Source of the DNA: Acidimicrobiales bacterium
GTDB lineage: Bacteria; Actinomycetota; Acidimicrobiia; Acidimicrobiales; Iamiaceae
Length of the DNA stretch: 33,185 bases
NCBI GenBank assembly: GCA_020439505.1
Contig: JAGQSO010000020.1
Span: 1-33,185, forward strand
Direction of reading: 5' to 3'
Shown here: piece after piece, positions 26,118-33,185 of the stretch
Layout: every line of letters starts with the position of its first letter
How positions within the stretch are numbered: the first letter of the stretch is position 1
Made by a program: the position numbers and the translations under genes
Notes under the pieces: model-generated
Database searches by the model: none
The model's input: the letters and a program-made list of their open reading frames with translations, nothing else
What the model was told of the DNA's origin: nothing

Positions 26118-26131
26118 GAGAACACGTTCTA
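26118..26131. promoter_or_regulatory. KstR-type operator, one end mismatch (GAGAACACGTTCTA)
   Basis: The core AACnnGTT and the final A are kept, and only the first T is changed to G. It lies 29 bp upstream of the chsE4-like start and 70 bp before the divergent nucleosidase gene. Confidence 0.75.
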
Positions 26132-26201
26132 TCAGAGCGGTTGGTTCGAACTCCGATCGACGGTCCGACGACGGTGCGTCCGGTGCGTACGCTCAGATGC
26201 C

Positions 26202-26777
26202 GTGCCCTACCGTCGCCTGCCCCTCATCGTCGCCGCCACCGAGATCGAGATCGCCCACGTCCCCCGGTCTCTGCCCCGGGTCATCACCGGCCTGGGCAAG
26301 ACCGCCGCCGCGGTGGCCACCACCGTCGCCCTCACCCGGATGGCAGCCGAACCCGGCGGGCTGGAGGGTCTCGTGGTGCTCAACGTCGGCACCGCAGGTG
26401 CCCTGCGCGACGAGATCGTGGGTCTGCACCAGCCCGGGGCGGTGTTCAACCACGACCTCAACGGTGACGCCATCCGGGCGTTGGGGTTCGATCCCCGCGA
26501 GGAACTGACGGTGGAGGGCGACGACACCGTCCTGGCTTCAGGTGACCTCTTCGTGACCGATCCCGCCGTTCGGGCCCGCCTGGCGGAACGAGCCCACCTC
26601 GTCGACATGGAGGGCTACGCCGTCGCCTTGAGTTGCGACCAGTTCGGCGTTCCCCTCCGGCTGGTCAAGCACGTCTCGGACAACGCCGATGGGACCGCCC
26701 ACGACTGGCCCACCGCGGTGGCGGCCAGTGCCGTGGTTCTCGGCCAATGGGTCGAACAACACCTCGACGAGGCGTGA
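26202..26777 (+). CDS. Nucleosidase of the MTA/SAH nucleosidase-phosphorylase family
   Basis: This 191-residue protein starts at GTG 26202; the longer frame from 26100 would run through the operator. Family motifs are visible: VLNVGTAGAL (59-68), VDMEGYAVA (134-142, with the substrate-binding Met-Glu pair M136-E137) and VSDNAD (158-163, with the catalytic Asp D160). At about 190 residues it is shorter than typical MTA/SAH nucleosidases (about 230). The N-terminal region between the first strand and the glycine loop is compressed. Candidates are methylthioadenosine/SAH nucleosidase or futalosine hydrolase, and the substrate cannot be fixed from sequence. No clear ribosome site is seen, so a leaderless transcript is possible. 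Confidence 0.75.
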   Translation: MPYRRLPLIVAATEIEIAHVPRSLPRVITGLGKTAAAVATTVALTRMAAEPGGLEGLVVLNVGTAGALRDEIVGLHQPGAVFNHDLNGDAIRALGFDPREELTVEGDDTVLASGDLFVTDPAVRARLAERAHLVDMEGYAVALSCDQFGVPLRLVKHVSDNADGTAHDWPTAVAASAVVLGQWVEQHLDEA

Positions 26778-26824
26778 CCGGAGCGTGACCGGCAACCCCT
26801 GCATGGATTTGGGAGAGGCCCGGC

Positions 26825-27700
26825 TCAGCGGGTTGTCATCTCCAGGCAGGCGTCGCGGATGCCAGGGCCGAAGCTGGGCTTGGCACACCACGTGTGTCCC
26901 TGGTCGACCTGAACGACGCGGGCGTCGGGGATCGACAGCAACAACCTGAGCTGTTCGTGAGGCGGTACCGCCCGATCGTGGGCGGTGACGAGGAGGGTCG
27001 TCGGCACGTCCACGTCCTTGAGCCACCGGCGCGAGTCGTAGGTGCCGATGGCGGCCAACGCCTCGGCCACCATCCGGGGATCGTGGCGCTGCATCTCCGC
27101 CGCCGCCCACCGGGTGAAGCTGTCGGGCCGGGCCCGAACCGCGGGCGGCATCACCGCCTGCCAAGGTCGCAAGGGAAGCATCGTGGCCAACTGGCCGACC
27201 CGGGTGGAACCGGCGAACACCGACACCGCAGTGACGAAGGCCAATCGCTCCCGCACCCCGGGGACGAAGTGGTTGCTGGTGGCGCAGAACACCAGGCCGG
27301 CGACCTTGTCGGGGTGGCGATGCCACAGCAGTTGAGCCACCGGGCCGCCCATCGAGTACCCGACCACGATCACCGGGCCGACGTCGAGTTGGTCCAACAG
27401 CGCGGCCACGTCGTCGGCGCAGTCGGCCAGCTTGAAGCGGGACCAGGTACGGATTCCCCGGCCGTGACCCCGCAGATCCGGGGCCAGCACCCGGAAGTGC
27501 TCGCCGAGGGGAGCGAAGGCCTGGAACCAGTTGAGACCGGCCGACGCGATCAGGCCATGGAGCAGCAGAACCGTCGGGGCCCCCGGCGGACCCTCCACCT
27601 CGCGGACGAAGGTCGTACCTCGACCCGGCAACTCGACCCGGCGGCCCATGGGAATCGGCGGGCCGCCCACGACATCGGGGGCGACAACGGTTTGTGACAT
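26825..27700 (-). CDS. Alpha/beta-hydrolase
   Basis: This 291-residue hydrolase has a complete catalytic triad: S116 in GYSMGGP, D242 in TAHDRAVP and H269 in DQGHTWC. The oxyanion region HGLIASAG follows the first core strand, and APDLRGHGRG is the usual loop after strand 4. There is no signal peptide, so it should be cytoplasmic. The family covers esterases, lipases, lactonases and C-C bond hydrolases; the substrate is unknown. It is divergent from the CYP142-like gene, with the palindrome at 27726 in the 93-bp gap, which suggests shared control and a related pathway. Confidence 0.85.
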   Translation of the reverse strand: MSQTVVAPDVVGGPPIPMGRRVELPGRGTTFVREVEGPPGAPTVLLLHGLIASAGLNWFQAFAPLGEHFRVLAPDLRGHGRGIRTWSRFKLADCADDVAALLDQLDVGPVIVVGYSMGGPVAQLLWHRHPDKVAGLVFCATSNHFVPGVRERLAFVTAVSVFAGSTRVGQLATMLPLRPWQAVMPPAVRARPDSFTRWAAAEMQRHDPRMVAEALAAIGTYDSRRWLKDVDVPTTLLVTAHDRAVPPHEQLRLLLSIPDARVVQVDQGHTWCAKPSFGPGIRDACLEMTTR

Positions 27701-27725
27701 ACCGTCAGATTACGACCACCGATCC

Positions 27726-27739
27726 GTGTCACTTGACAC
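27726..27739. promoter_or_regulatory. Palindrome GTGTCA-CT-TGACAC between hydrolase and P450 genes
   Basis: It has perfect 6-bp arms around a 2-bp centre, in the 93-bp divergent promoter region, 25 bp before the hydrolase ATG and 54 bp before the P450 GTG. It is unlike the KstR-type box. TTGACA at 27733-27738 could also be a -35 element for the P450, but no good -10 was found. Confidence 0.5.
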
Positions 27740-27793
27740 ATTCCTCTCAGGGGCTAGGGCACAATGTGCGTCCCCCTCGTCATAGGAGCCCCA

Positions 27794-28984
27794 GTGCCAG
27801 ACCATCCGACCCGCGCCCCGATCGATTTCGTCAGTGGCGCGTGGTGGGGATCCAACCCCCACGACGACCTCACCTGGATGCGGGCCAACGCCCCCGTCTA
27901 CTGGGACGGGAGCGTGTGGGGGATCAGCCGCTACGCCGACATCAAGACCATCTCAAAGGACCCTGCCACCTGGTCCAACGCCCAGGGCATCCGACCCGAC
28001 GCGGGTCCGATGCCGATGATGATCGACATGGACGACCCCGAACATCTCCAGCGCCGCAAGCTGGTCAACAAGGGGTTCACCCCCAAACGGGTCCGGGCCC
28101 GCGAGGACGAGATCCGGGCCGTCTGCGACGGGATCATCGACCGGGTCATCGAGAAGGGCGAATGCGACTTCGTGTGGGACATCGCCGCTCCCCTACCCCT
28201 GATCATGATCGGCAACGACCTGGGCGTCGAGCCCGAGGACCGCGACCAGCTGCTGGAGTGGAGCGACGCCCTGCTGTGCGCCCTCACCGGGGACCCCCAA
28301 CATCTCGAACGGGCCACCGAGGCCTTCGGGGGATGGACCGAATACGCCGGTCGGGTGATCGCGGACCGCACCGCCAATCCCCGCGACGACCTGATGAGCG
28401 TTCTATGCCACGCCGAGGTCGACGGCGACCGACTCGACCTCGGCGAGCTGACCTTCGAGTCCCTGCTGATCCTGATCGGCGGCGACGAGACCACCCGCCA
28501 CGTGATCTCCGGCGGCGGCTGGCAGGTCCTCAACGACCGAGACCAGTGGAACCGGTTGGTGGCTGATCCGTCCCTGCTCACCACCGGGATCGAGGAGATG
28601 CTGCGCTGGGTGACCCCGATAAAGAACATGGCCAGGGTCGCCACCCGAGACGTCGAGATCGGCGGTCAGGTCGTGGAGGAAGGCCAGAAGGTCCTACTGC
28701 TGTACCCGTCGGCCAACCGTGACGAGACCGTGTTCGAGGAACCCTTCCGCTTCGACATCGGCCGGACCCCCAACGAACACGTCGCCTTCGGGTTCGGGAC
28801 TCACTTCTGCTTGGGCAACAGCCTGGCCCGGCTGGAGCTCAGGGTGATGTTCGAGCAACTCCTGGCCCGCATGCCCGACATGGAACTGGCCGACCGCGCC
28901 GAACCCGCCTACCGGGCCGCCAACTTCGTGAGCGGTTACGAATCCATGCCCGTGCGCTTCACCCCCGGTGCTCCCGTCGGCTGA
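27794..28984 (+). CDS. cyp142: CYP142-like cytochrome P450 (sterol C26/C27 hydroxylase)
   Basis: This 396-residue P450 starts at GTG 27794, chosen because AGGAG lies 5 bp upstream; an in-frame ATG at 27764 has no such site. The I-helix oxygen-activation motif is GGDETTR (229-235), the ExxR pair is E268/R271, and the haem thiolate is C339 in FGFGTHFCLGN. Long stretches match M. tuberculosis CYP142 from memory: GIRPD near 65-69, MPMMIDMDDPEHL, RRKLVNKGFTPKRV, LLILIGGDETTRH, FVSGYESMPV. CYP142 oxidises the terminal carbon of cholestenone to the alcohol and acid, the step before CoA activation by FadD19. No KstR-type box is present, so its control may differ from the rest of the pathway. Confidence 0.9.
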   Translation: MPDHPTRAPIDFVSGAWWGSNPHDDLTWMRANAPVYWDGSVWGISRYADIKTISKDPATWSNAQGIRPDAGPMPMMIDMDDPEHLQRRKLVNKGFTPKRVRAREDEIRAVCDGIIDRVIEKGECDFVWDIAAPLPLIMIGNDLGVEPEDRDQLLEWSDALLCALTGDPQHLERATEAFGGWTEYAGRVIADRTANPRDDLMSVLCHAEVDGDRLDLGELTFESLLILIGGDETTRHVISGGGWQVLNDRDQWNRLVADPSLLTTGIEEMLRWVTPIKNMARVATRDVEIGGQVVEEGQKVLLLYPSANRDETVFEEPFRFDIGRTPNEHVAFGFGTHFCLGNSLARLELRVMFEQLLARMPDMELADRAEPAYRAANFVSGYESMPVRFTPGAPVG

Positions 28985-28992
28985 CCGTCCGA

Positions 28993-29011
28993 CCAGGAAG
29001 CGGATTCCTGG
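28993..29011. terminator. Hairpin past the P450 gene
   Basis: CCAGGAA and TTCCTGG form a 7-bp stem with a GCGGA loop, 8 bp past the P450 stop. Confidence 0.55.
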
Positions 29012-29021
29012 AACGGCGAGA

Positions 29022-29055
29022 CCGGGATCCCCACCTGTCGATTCGGGGGTCCCGG
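29022..29055. terminator. Second hairpin between convergent P450 and beta-propeller genes
   Basis: CCGGGATCCCC (29022-29032) pairs with GGGGGTCCCGG (29045-29055), 11 bp with one T-G pair. It lies 15 bp past the end of the minus-strand beta-propeller gene and probably terminates it. Confidence 0.55.
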
Positions 29056-29070
29056 CCTCCTCGATCGCCG

Positions 29071-31383
29071 TCAACCCAGGGGAAGGTTCGCACGCTCGGT
29101 ACCGTTGTCATCCACGACGTGGAGCTGGGTACCGGCGAGGGCGCCCCATCCCCCCTGGAATGGGATGACCCGCGACACCGGCTCCACGGCGTCGACCGGC
29201 ACCCGGTCCTCCACCGCCAGCCGCCCCCCGGAGATGGCCAGCACCACCACCTCGCTGGGGACCGAGTACGGCTGGCCGTAGTCCGAGCCGTCACATCCCG
29301 CCACCCCGCAGATCTCGGCCGGGCCACCCACCGGGCTGTCCACGAGTCCACCCCACGATGAGGCAGGTACGGCGAAGCGGCCCCCGCCGAGGTCGACGAA
29401 GGCATGGTGGTCGTAGACCACCGGCGACTGATCACCCAGCACGATCGAATCGATCAGCATCGGGGCGGCGGGATCGGAGACGTTGAACAACTTGGCCGAA
29501 ACCCGACCCGATTCGTCGGGACCGAACCCGACCACCTCGGTGGCCGAGACCGGGTGTAGGTACGCACTGAATCCGGGCAGCTTCAGTTCGCCCGCCACCC
29601 GCGGGGCCGTCGGATCGGTCAGGTCGATCACGTAGAACGGATCGGTCTGGAGGAACGTCACGGCGTAGGCGGTGGCACCGTCGAAGCGGATCCCGTAGAG
29701 CGTCTCCCCGGGGAGACCGAACCGGGGGGTACGACCGACCACGTCGAGGGCACCATCGGTGTCGAGGACCACGATCTCGTTCAGCGGTTCACCGGGATCC
29801 GGAACCGGCAGCTCTGGCATGGGCGGAATCTCAGGGAACGGCTCGACCATCGTGGTTTCGGGCACGGTGGTTTCGGGCACCGTGGTCACTGGCACCGTCG
29901 TCTCGGTCACGGGGGACCCTGGATCGGTGGGTTCGGGACCGGTGGGTTCGGGTTCGGGCCGCTCCGGCACCGTGGTCTCGGGAGCGGGAAGATCCGGTTG
30001 CGGATCAGAAGGAATCTCGGCTGCGATGGTGCCGCCCACCGTCGCCACGTCCTGCGCCTCGGCCGCGTCGGGCTCCGACGGGGAGACGGCTTCACCGATC
30101 GTGGTTTTGGAGCTCTCGAACACCACGTCACCACCGGCCGCCGCGGAACCGATGCCCCCATCGCCCTCGATGGGCATCGGGCGGCCGACGAAGCCTCCAC
30201 CCAGCGACACCGCGACCCGGAGGTGTCCGTCGTGGGCCGACATCGAGAAGTCGTTCAGCAGCGCCCCCTCGACCAGGCCCGAGCCGGTGTGGGTGAGGCT
30301 GGCCAGGTCGAAGCGGTGAAGGCCGGTGCTCTGCGCTCCGGTCCCGGCATCCCAGGTCGGGGTGGCCAGGAAGGCGGCATCGGCGGTGACGTGGACCAGA
30401 GATCCCGATCCCACGACCTCGGTGGCCCGCACCGGTTCCAGCGGACCGGACACCGGCAGCACCGCCAACAGGGTGGCCGATGGCTCGGCCGGACCGGCCG
30501 GGTACAGCACCTGGTCACACGGCACCGGAGCGCCGGCGAAGGGCAGCGAATCCTGGGAGGTCGACCCGTCGGACCCGTCGACCCCGTCGGTCGGATCGAC
30601 GCCGGTGGACACCGACCGGTCAGGGTCCTCGACGCCCGGCAACGGTTCGACACCGACGTCGGGGAGCGGTTCTTCGTAGACGACCGGGCTGTCGAACCAG
30701 TCGGTGGCCACCACCAGCAGCTCACCGCCCTGACGGCGGGCCGAAACCAACGACCCGTCGGCCGACCAGGTTCCGTCAGGGGTCAGCGACGATTCCGCCA
30801 CCACGAAGCGCTGCACCTGCACGGCACCCCGCTCCATGGTTCCCACCGACCACGCCACCCCGGCATCGGCGTCGTAGGTGACCTGTGCCCCCCAGGGCAC
30901 GGTGGCCCGTGCCACCAGCTCGGCGTCACCCAGGTCGGCCACCGCCAGGGTGCTTCCCCCCACGACCAGGGCCCGGTCCCCTCCGAGCCGTTCGACGAGA
31001 TCGGGCTCGTCGACACCCTCGACCACCACGTTGGTGCCGTCACCTTCGGGGGCCTGCGTGGCTACCGACTCCTCTGCCCGGGCCGAGACCGCACCGTCAC
31101 CAGCCGCGGCGGCGTCGCTCTCCTCCATAGCGGCCGAGGGGGCCGCCGCGGCCATGGTGGTCAAGGGGGCGCCAGCGATGTCGAAGGACTCGCGGGAGGA
31201 ATATTCCTGGCCCCATTCGCTCAGCTCGGCGCACGAGCTGAAGCGGGCCAGGCCCGACGCCTCGACCGGGGTCTCACCCCCCAACACGATCACACCGGCC
31301 ACCAGGGCCGCCGCGGCCGAGGCCGCCGCCACGCCCAGCAGGCCCCGTCGGGGACGACTCGGAGGAGACATGGTGTCGTTCAT
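29071..31383 (-). CDS. Secreted beta-propeller-domain protein (COG4880-type)
   Basis: This 770-residue exported protein begins with a basic stretch (MNDTMSPPSRPRRG) and a hydrophobic Ala/Val-rich segment to about residue 40, a signal peptide or anchor. FSSCAELSEWGQEY follows, typical of the N-terminal domain of this family. The propeller blades begin with VVVEGVDEPDLV near residue 120. The middle (about residues 460-530) is a Pro/Thr/Glu-rich linker with repeated TTVPE units (29850-29990), interrupting the propeller, and the fold resumes with NEIVVLDTDGALDVVG. The function of the family is unknown; it is predicted to act outside the membrane. There is no KstR-type box upstream. It follows the FadD19-family ligase gene by 83 bp on the same strand. 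Confidence 0.8.
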   Translation of the reverse strand: MNDTMSPPSRPRRGLLGVAAASAAAALVAGVIVLGGETPVEASGLARFSSCAELSEWGQEYSSRESFDIAGAPLTTMAAAAPSAAMEESDAAAAGDGAVSARAEESVATQAPEGDGTNVVVEGVDEPDLVERLGGDRALVVGGSTLAVADLGDAELVARATVPWGAQVTYDADAGVAWSVGTMERGAVQVQRFVVAESSLTPDGTWSADGSLVSARRQGGELLVVATDWFDSPVVYEEPLPDVGVEPLPGVEDPDRSVSTGVDPTDGVDGSDGSTSQDSLPFAGAPVPCDQVLYPAGPAEPSATLLAVLPVSGPLEPVRATEVVGSGSLVHVTADAAFLATPTWDAGTGAQSTGLHRFDLASLTHTGSGLVEGALLNDFSMSAHDGHLRVAVSLGGGFVGRPMPIEGDGGIGSAAAGGDVVFESSKTTIGEAVSPSEPDAAEAQDVATVGGTIAAEIPSDPQPDLPAPETTVPERPEPEPTGPEPTDPGSPVTETTVPVTTVPETTVPETTMVEPFPEIPPMPELPVPDPGEPLNEIVVLDTDGALDVVGRTPRFGLPGETLYGIRFDGATAYAVTFLQTDPFYVIDLTDPTAPRVAGELKLPGFSAYLHPVSATEVVGFGPDESGRVSAKLFNVSDPAAPMLIDSIVLGDQSPVVYDHHAFVDLGGGRFAVPASSWGGLVDSPVGGPAEICGVAGCDGSDYGQPYSVPSEVVVLAISGGRLAVEDRVPVDAVEPVSRVIPFQGGWGALAGTQLHVVDDNGTERANLPLG

Positions 31384-31466
31384 GCTCGTTGTGACGACAC
31401 GAACCCCGATTCGGTTCCCGCCTCGCCACCGAAGTTCGAGGGGCCGGACTCGTCACCGTCGGGCGG

Positions 31467-33164
31467 TCACGACCTCAGGTGTTCCTCGGCGGCGGCCCGA
31501 GCCCAGCGGTAGTCGGCCTTGCCGGCCGGGGAGCGCATCACCTCGTCCACCAGCACCAGGTGCTTGGGCAGCTTGTAGCCGGCCAAGCTCGCCCGCAGGT
31601 GGGCCTTCAGCTCGTCGAGGCTGGGCGGCAGGTCGGGGTCGGCGGGAGCGACGACAGCGGTGACCACGTTGCCCCAACGCTCGTCAGGAACTCCGACCAC
31701 CAAGACGTCGGCCACCTTGGGGTGGTCGACGATCTGGGCTTCGACCTCTTCGGGGAAGACCTTCTCGCCCCCGGTGTTGATGCACTGCGAACCGCGGCCC
31801 AGGAGCTGGATCGAGCCGTCGGCCTCGACCGTCGCCATGTCCCCGGTGAAGCAGTAGCGGACCCCGTCGACCTCGACGAAGGTGTCGGCGGTCTTGGCCG
31901 GGTCGTTCAGGTAGCCAAGCGGTAGTCGTCCGCTGTTGGCCACCCGACCGGCATCACCCGACCCGGCTTGGACCTCGCGCAGGTCGTTGTCGAACACCTT
32001 GGTTCCCGGGGCGGGGGCGAAGCGGGCCAGGCCGGTCCCGACCTCGCCGGCCTGGAGCCGCTGGGACCCCTGCACCCCGCTCTCGGAGGAACCGAAGCCG
32101 TCGACGATGGCCCGGCCGGGGAACAGCTCGGCCAACCGGGCTTTGAGCGCCGGTGACATCGGCCCTCCGCCGTTGGAGATGGCGAACAGGTTGGTGACGT
32201 CCCAACGGTCGGGGTTGTCCTCCCAGGCCTGCACCAGGGGACGGCCCACGGCGTCGCCGATGACGGTGAGCGAGTTGACCCCCTCGTCGGCCACGGCATC
32301 CCACACTGCTTCGGGGTCGAGGCTCCCGGGCATCAGCACCGTGGTTCCCCCGGCCAGCAGCCACGACCAAGTCGTCCACTGGGCCGCCGCGTGCATCAAG
32401 GGAGCCAACGGCAGGTAGACGAACCCGGCGACCATCCGCTCGATCACCTCGGAAGGGTCGGTGACCGGTCCGAGGAGGCGCATGGGGTCACCGCCGCCGA
32501 TGCAGGCGAAATAGGCATCCTCCTGACGCCACACCACGCCCTTGGGTCGGCCGGTGGTACCACCGGTGTACATCAGGTAGATGTCGTCGCCCGACCGACC
32601 CTCGATCTCCAACCTCTCGGGCGAGGAGGACGCCAACGCCTGGTCGTAGCCGACCGCTCCCGCCAGCTCGACGCCCGGACCGTCGGCCTCACCGGGAACG
32701 GGGTCGTCGACGACCAGGATGGCGCGCATCGAGCTCACGGTGTCGGCCACCGTGGCCACCTGGGGGGGCAGCGAGCGGTGCACCAACAGGGCTACCGAGC
32801 CCGAATCCTCCAACAGGGCCCTCAACTCCTCGCCGGTGTAGCGGTGGTTGATGTTCACCGGCGCGGCCCGGAGGGTGAACGCCGCGATCATGGCCTCGAG
32901 GTAGGCCTGGTCGTTCTTGAGGAACAGGGCGACCTTGTCACCGGGGCCGACCCCCGCATCCTTCAGGTAGGCGGCCAGCCGGTTGGCCCGCTCGGCCAAC
33001 TCCCGGTAGGTCGGGCGCTGGGGACCGCAGACCAGGGCGGTGCGGCTGGCAGCCCGGGGCCACACCGCCGCCCACAGGTCGGCGAAGTTGTAGGAGGTAG
33101 GTAGCGGGGTGTCGGCCCCTTCGACCTCGGGTTGGATCTCGGTGTCGCTGGTCCCCTCACTCAT
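31467..33164 (-). CDS. FadD19-family acyl-CoA ligase
   Basis: This 565-residue ligase is a paralogue of the FadD19-like protein at 15524: the same phosphate loop YTGGTTGRPKGVVWRQED (199-216), VNINHRYTGEEL, IGDAVGRPLVQ, GSSESG, GRGSQCINTGGEKVFPEEVE, and catalytic K549 in PAGKADYRW. The two differ by a longer acidic N terminus here (residues 1-22) and many substitutions, so the substrate is probably another steroid or branched acid. ATG 33164 is only 2 bp from a palindrome at 33167. Its promoter is cut by the window edge, so a KstR-type box further upstream cannot be excluded. Confidence 0.86.
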   Translation of the reverse strand: MSEGTSDTEIQPEVEGADTPLPTSYNFADLWAAVWPRAASRTALVCGPQRPTYRELAERANRLAAYLKDAGVGPGDKVALFLKNDQAYLEAMIAAFTLRAAPVNINHRYTGEELRALLEDSGSVALLVHRSLPPQVATVADTVSSMRAILVVDDPVPGEADGPGVELAGAVGYDQALASSSPERLEIEGRSGDDIYLMYTGGTTGRPKGVVWRQEDAYFACIGGGDPMRLLGPVTDPSEVIERMVAGFVYLPLAPLMHAAAQWTTWSWLLAGGTTVLMPGSLDPEAVWDAVADEGVNSLTVIGDAVGRPLVQAWEDNPDRWDVTNLFAISNGGGPMSPALKARLAELFPGRAIVDGFGSSESGVQGSQRLQAGEVGTGLARFAPAPGTKVFDNDLREVQAGSGDAGRVANSGRLPLGYLNDPAKTADTFVEVDGVRYCFTGDMATVEADGSIQLLGRGSQCINTGGEKVFPEEVEAQIVDHPKVADVLVVGVPDERWGNVVTAVVAPADPDLPPSLDELKAHLRASLAGYKLPKHLVLVDEVMRSPAGKADYRWARAAAEEHLRS

Positions 33165-33166
33165 GT

Positions 33167-33181
33167 CTGACAGTGTGTCAG
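33167..33181. promoter_or_regulatory. Palindrome CTGACA-GTG-TGTCAG directly upstream of the ligase start
   Basis: It has perfect 6-bp arms and a 3-bp spacer, 2 bp upstream of the ATG. It has the same layout as the palindrome at 23641. Binding here would block translation start or early transcription. Confidence 0.45.
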
Positions 33182-33185
33182 AAAC

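Noticed and set aside
27764..27793. ATG 27764 as the P450 start
   Set aside because: It has no ribosome site, whereas GTG 27794 has AGGAG at ideal spacing.

Overview
The window is high-GC DNA with dense genes, GTG starts and many 1-4 bp gene overlaps, typical of an actinobacterium. Its closest recognisable relatives are genes of the mycobacterial/rhodococcal cholesterol regulon, but gene order differs from Mycobacterium and a branched-chain-amino-acid-type ABC importer sits inside the locus. A non-mycobacterial actinobacterium (perhaps Acidimicrobiia) is plausible. That placement is inference.

The main content is a sterol side-chain catabolism locus. Its genes resemble CYP142 (27794-28984), FadD19 (15524-17167), the FadE26/FadE27 pair ChsE4-ChsE5 (23770-26088), EchA19 (17240-18037) and the Ltp3/Ltp4 aldolase-type thiolases with two DUF35 partners (588-3917). 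It also holds a third acyl-CoA dehydrogenase, two more acyl-CoA synthetases and a KstR-like TetR regulator (11613-12215). Six copies of a 14-bp palindrome matching the KstR operator TnnAACnnGTTnnA (four exact, two with one outer mismatch) lie in front of these genes, at 3930, 8921, 13457, 15484, 18048 and 26118. Together the genes could oxidise the sterol terminus, activate it with CoA, dehydrogenate, hydrate and then cleave it by retro-aldol reaction. That is the route described for C24-branched sterols.

Layout: 3-356 end of a sulfatase; 588-3917 Ltp3/Ltp4/DUF35 operon (minus); 4015-5430 secreted serine hydrolase (plus); 5704-6783 zinc alcohol dehydrogenase and 6878-8611 polytopic membrane protein (both minus); 8960-10516 acyl-CoA synthetase and 10607-11581 CorA (plus); 11613-13446 acyl-CoA dehydrogenase plus KstR-like operon (minus); 13563-15236 wax ester synthase/diacylglycerol acyltransferase with a lysine-rich tail (plus); 15524-17167 FadD19-like (plus); 17240-18037 EchA19-like (minus); 18163-23584 LIV-type ABC importer (minus); 23770-26088 ChsE4/ChsE5-like pair (minus); 26202-26777 nucleosidase (plus); 26825-27700 alpha/beta hydrolase (minus) divergent from the P450 at 27794-28984 (plus); 29071-31383 secreted beta-propeller protein and 31467-33164 FadD19-family ligase (minus).

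Three copies of a roughly 120-180 bp intergenic repeat with conserved nested hairpins lie at 405-583, 8677-8920 and 15307-15483. Two of them abut KstR-type operators. No tRNA, rRNA, CRISPR array, transposase or phage gene was seen.
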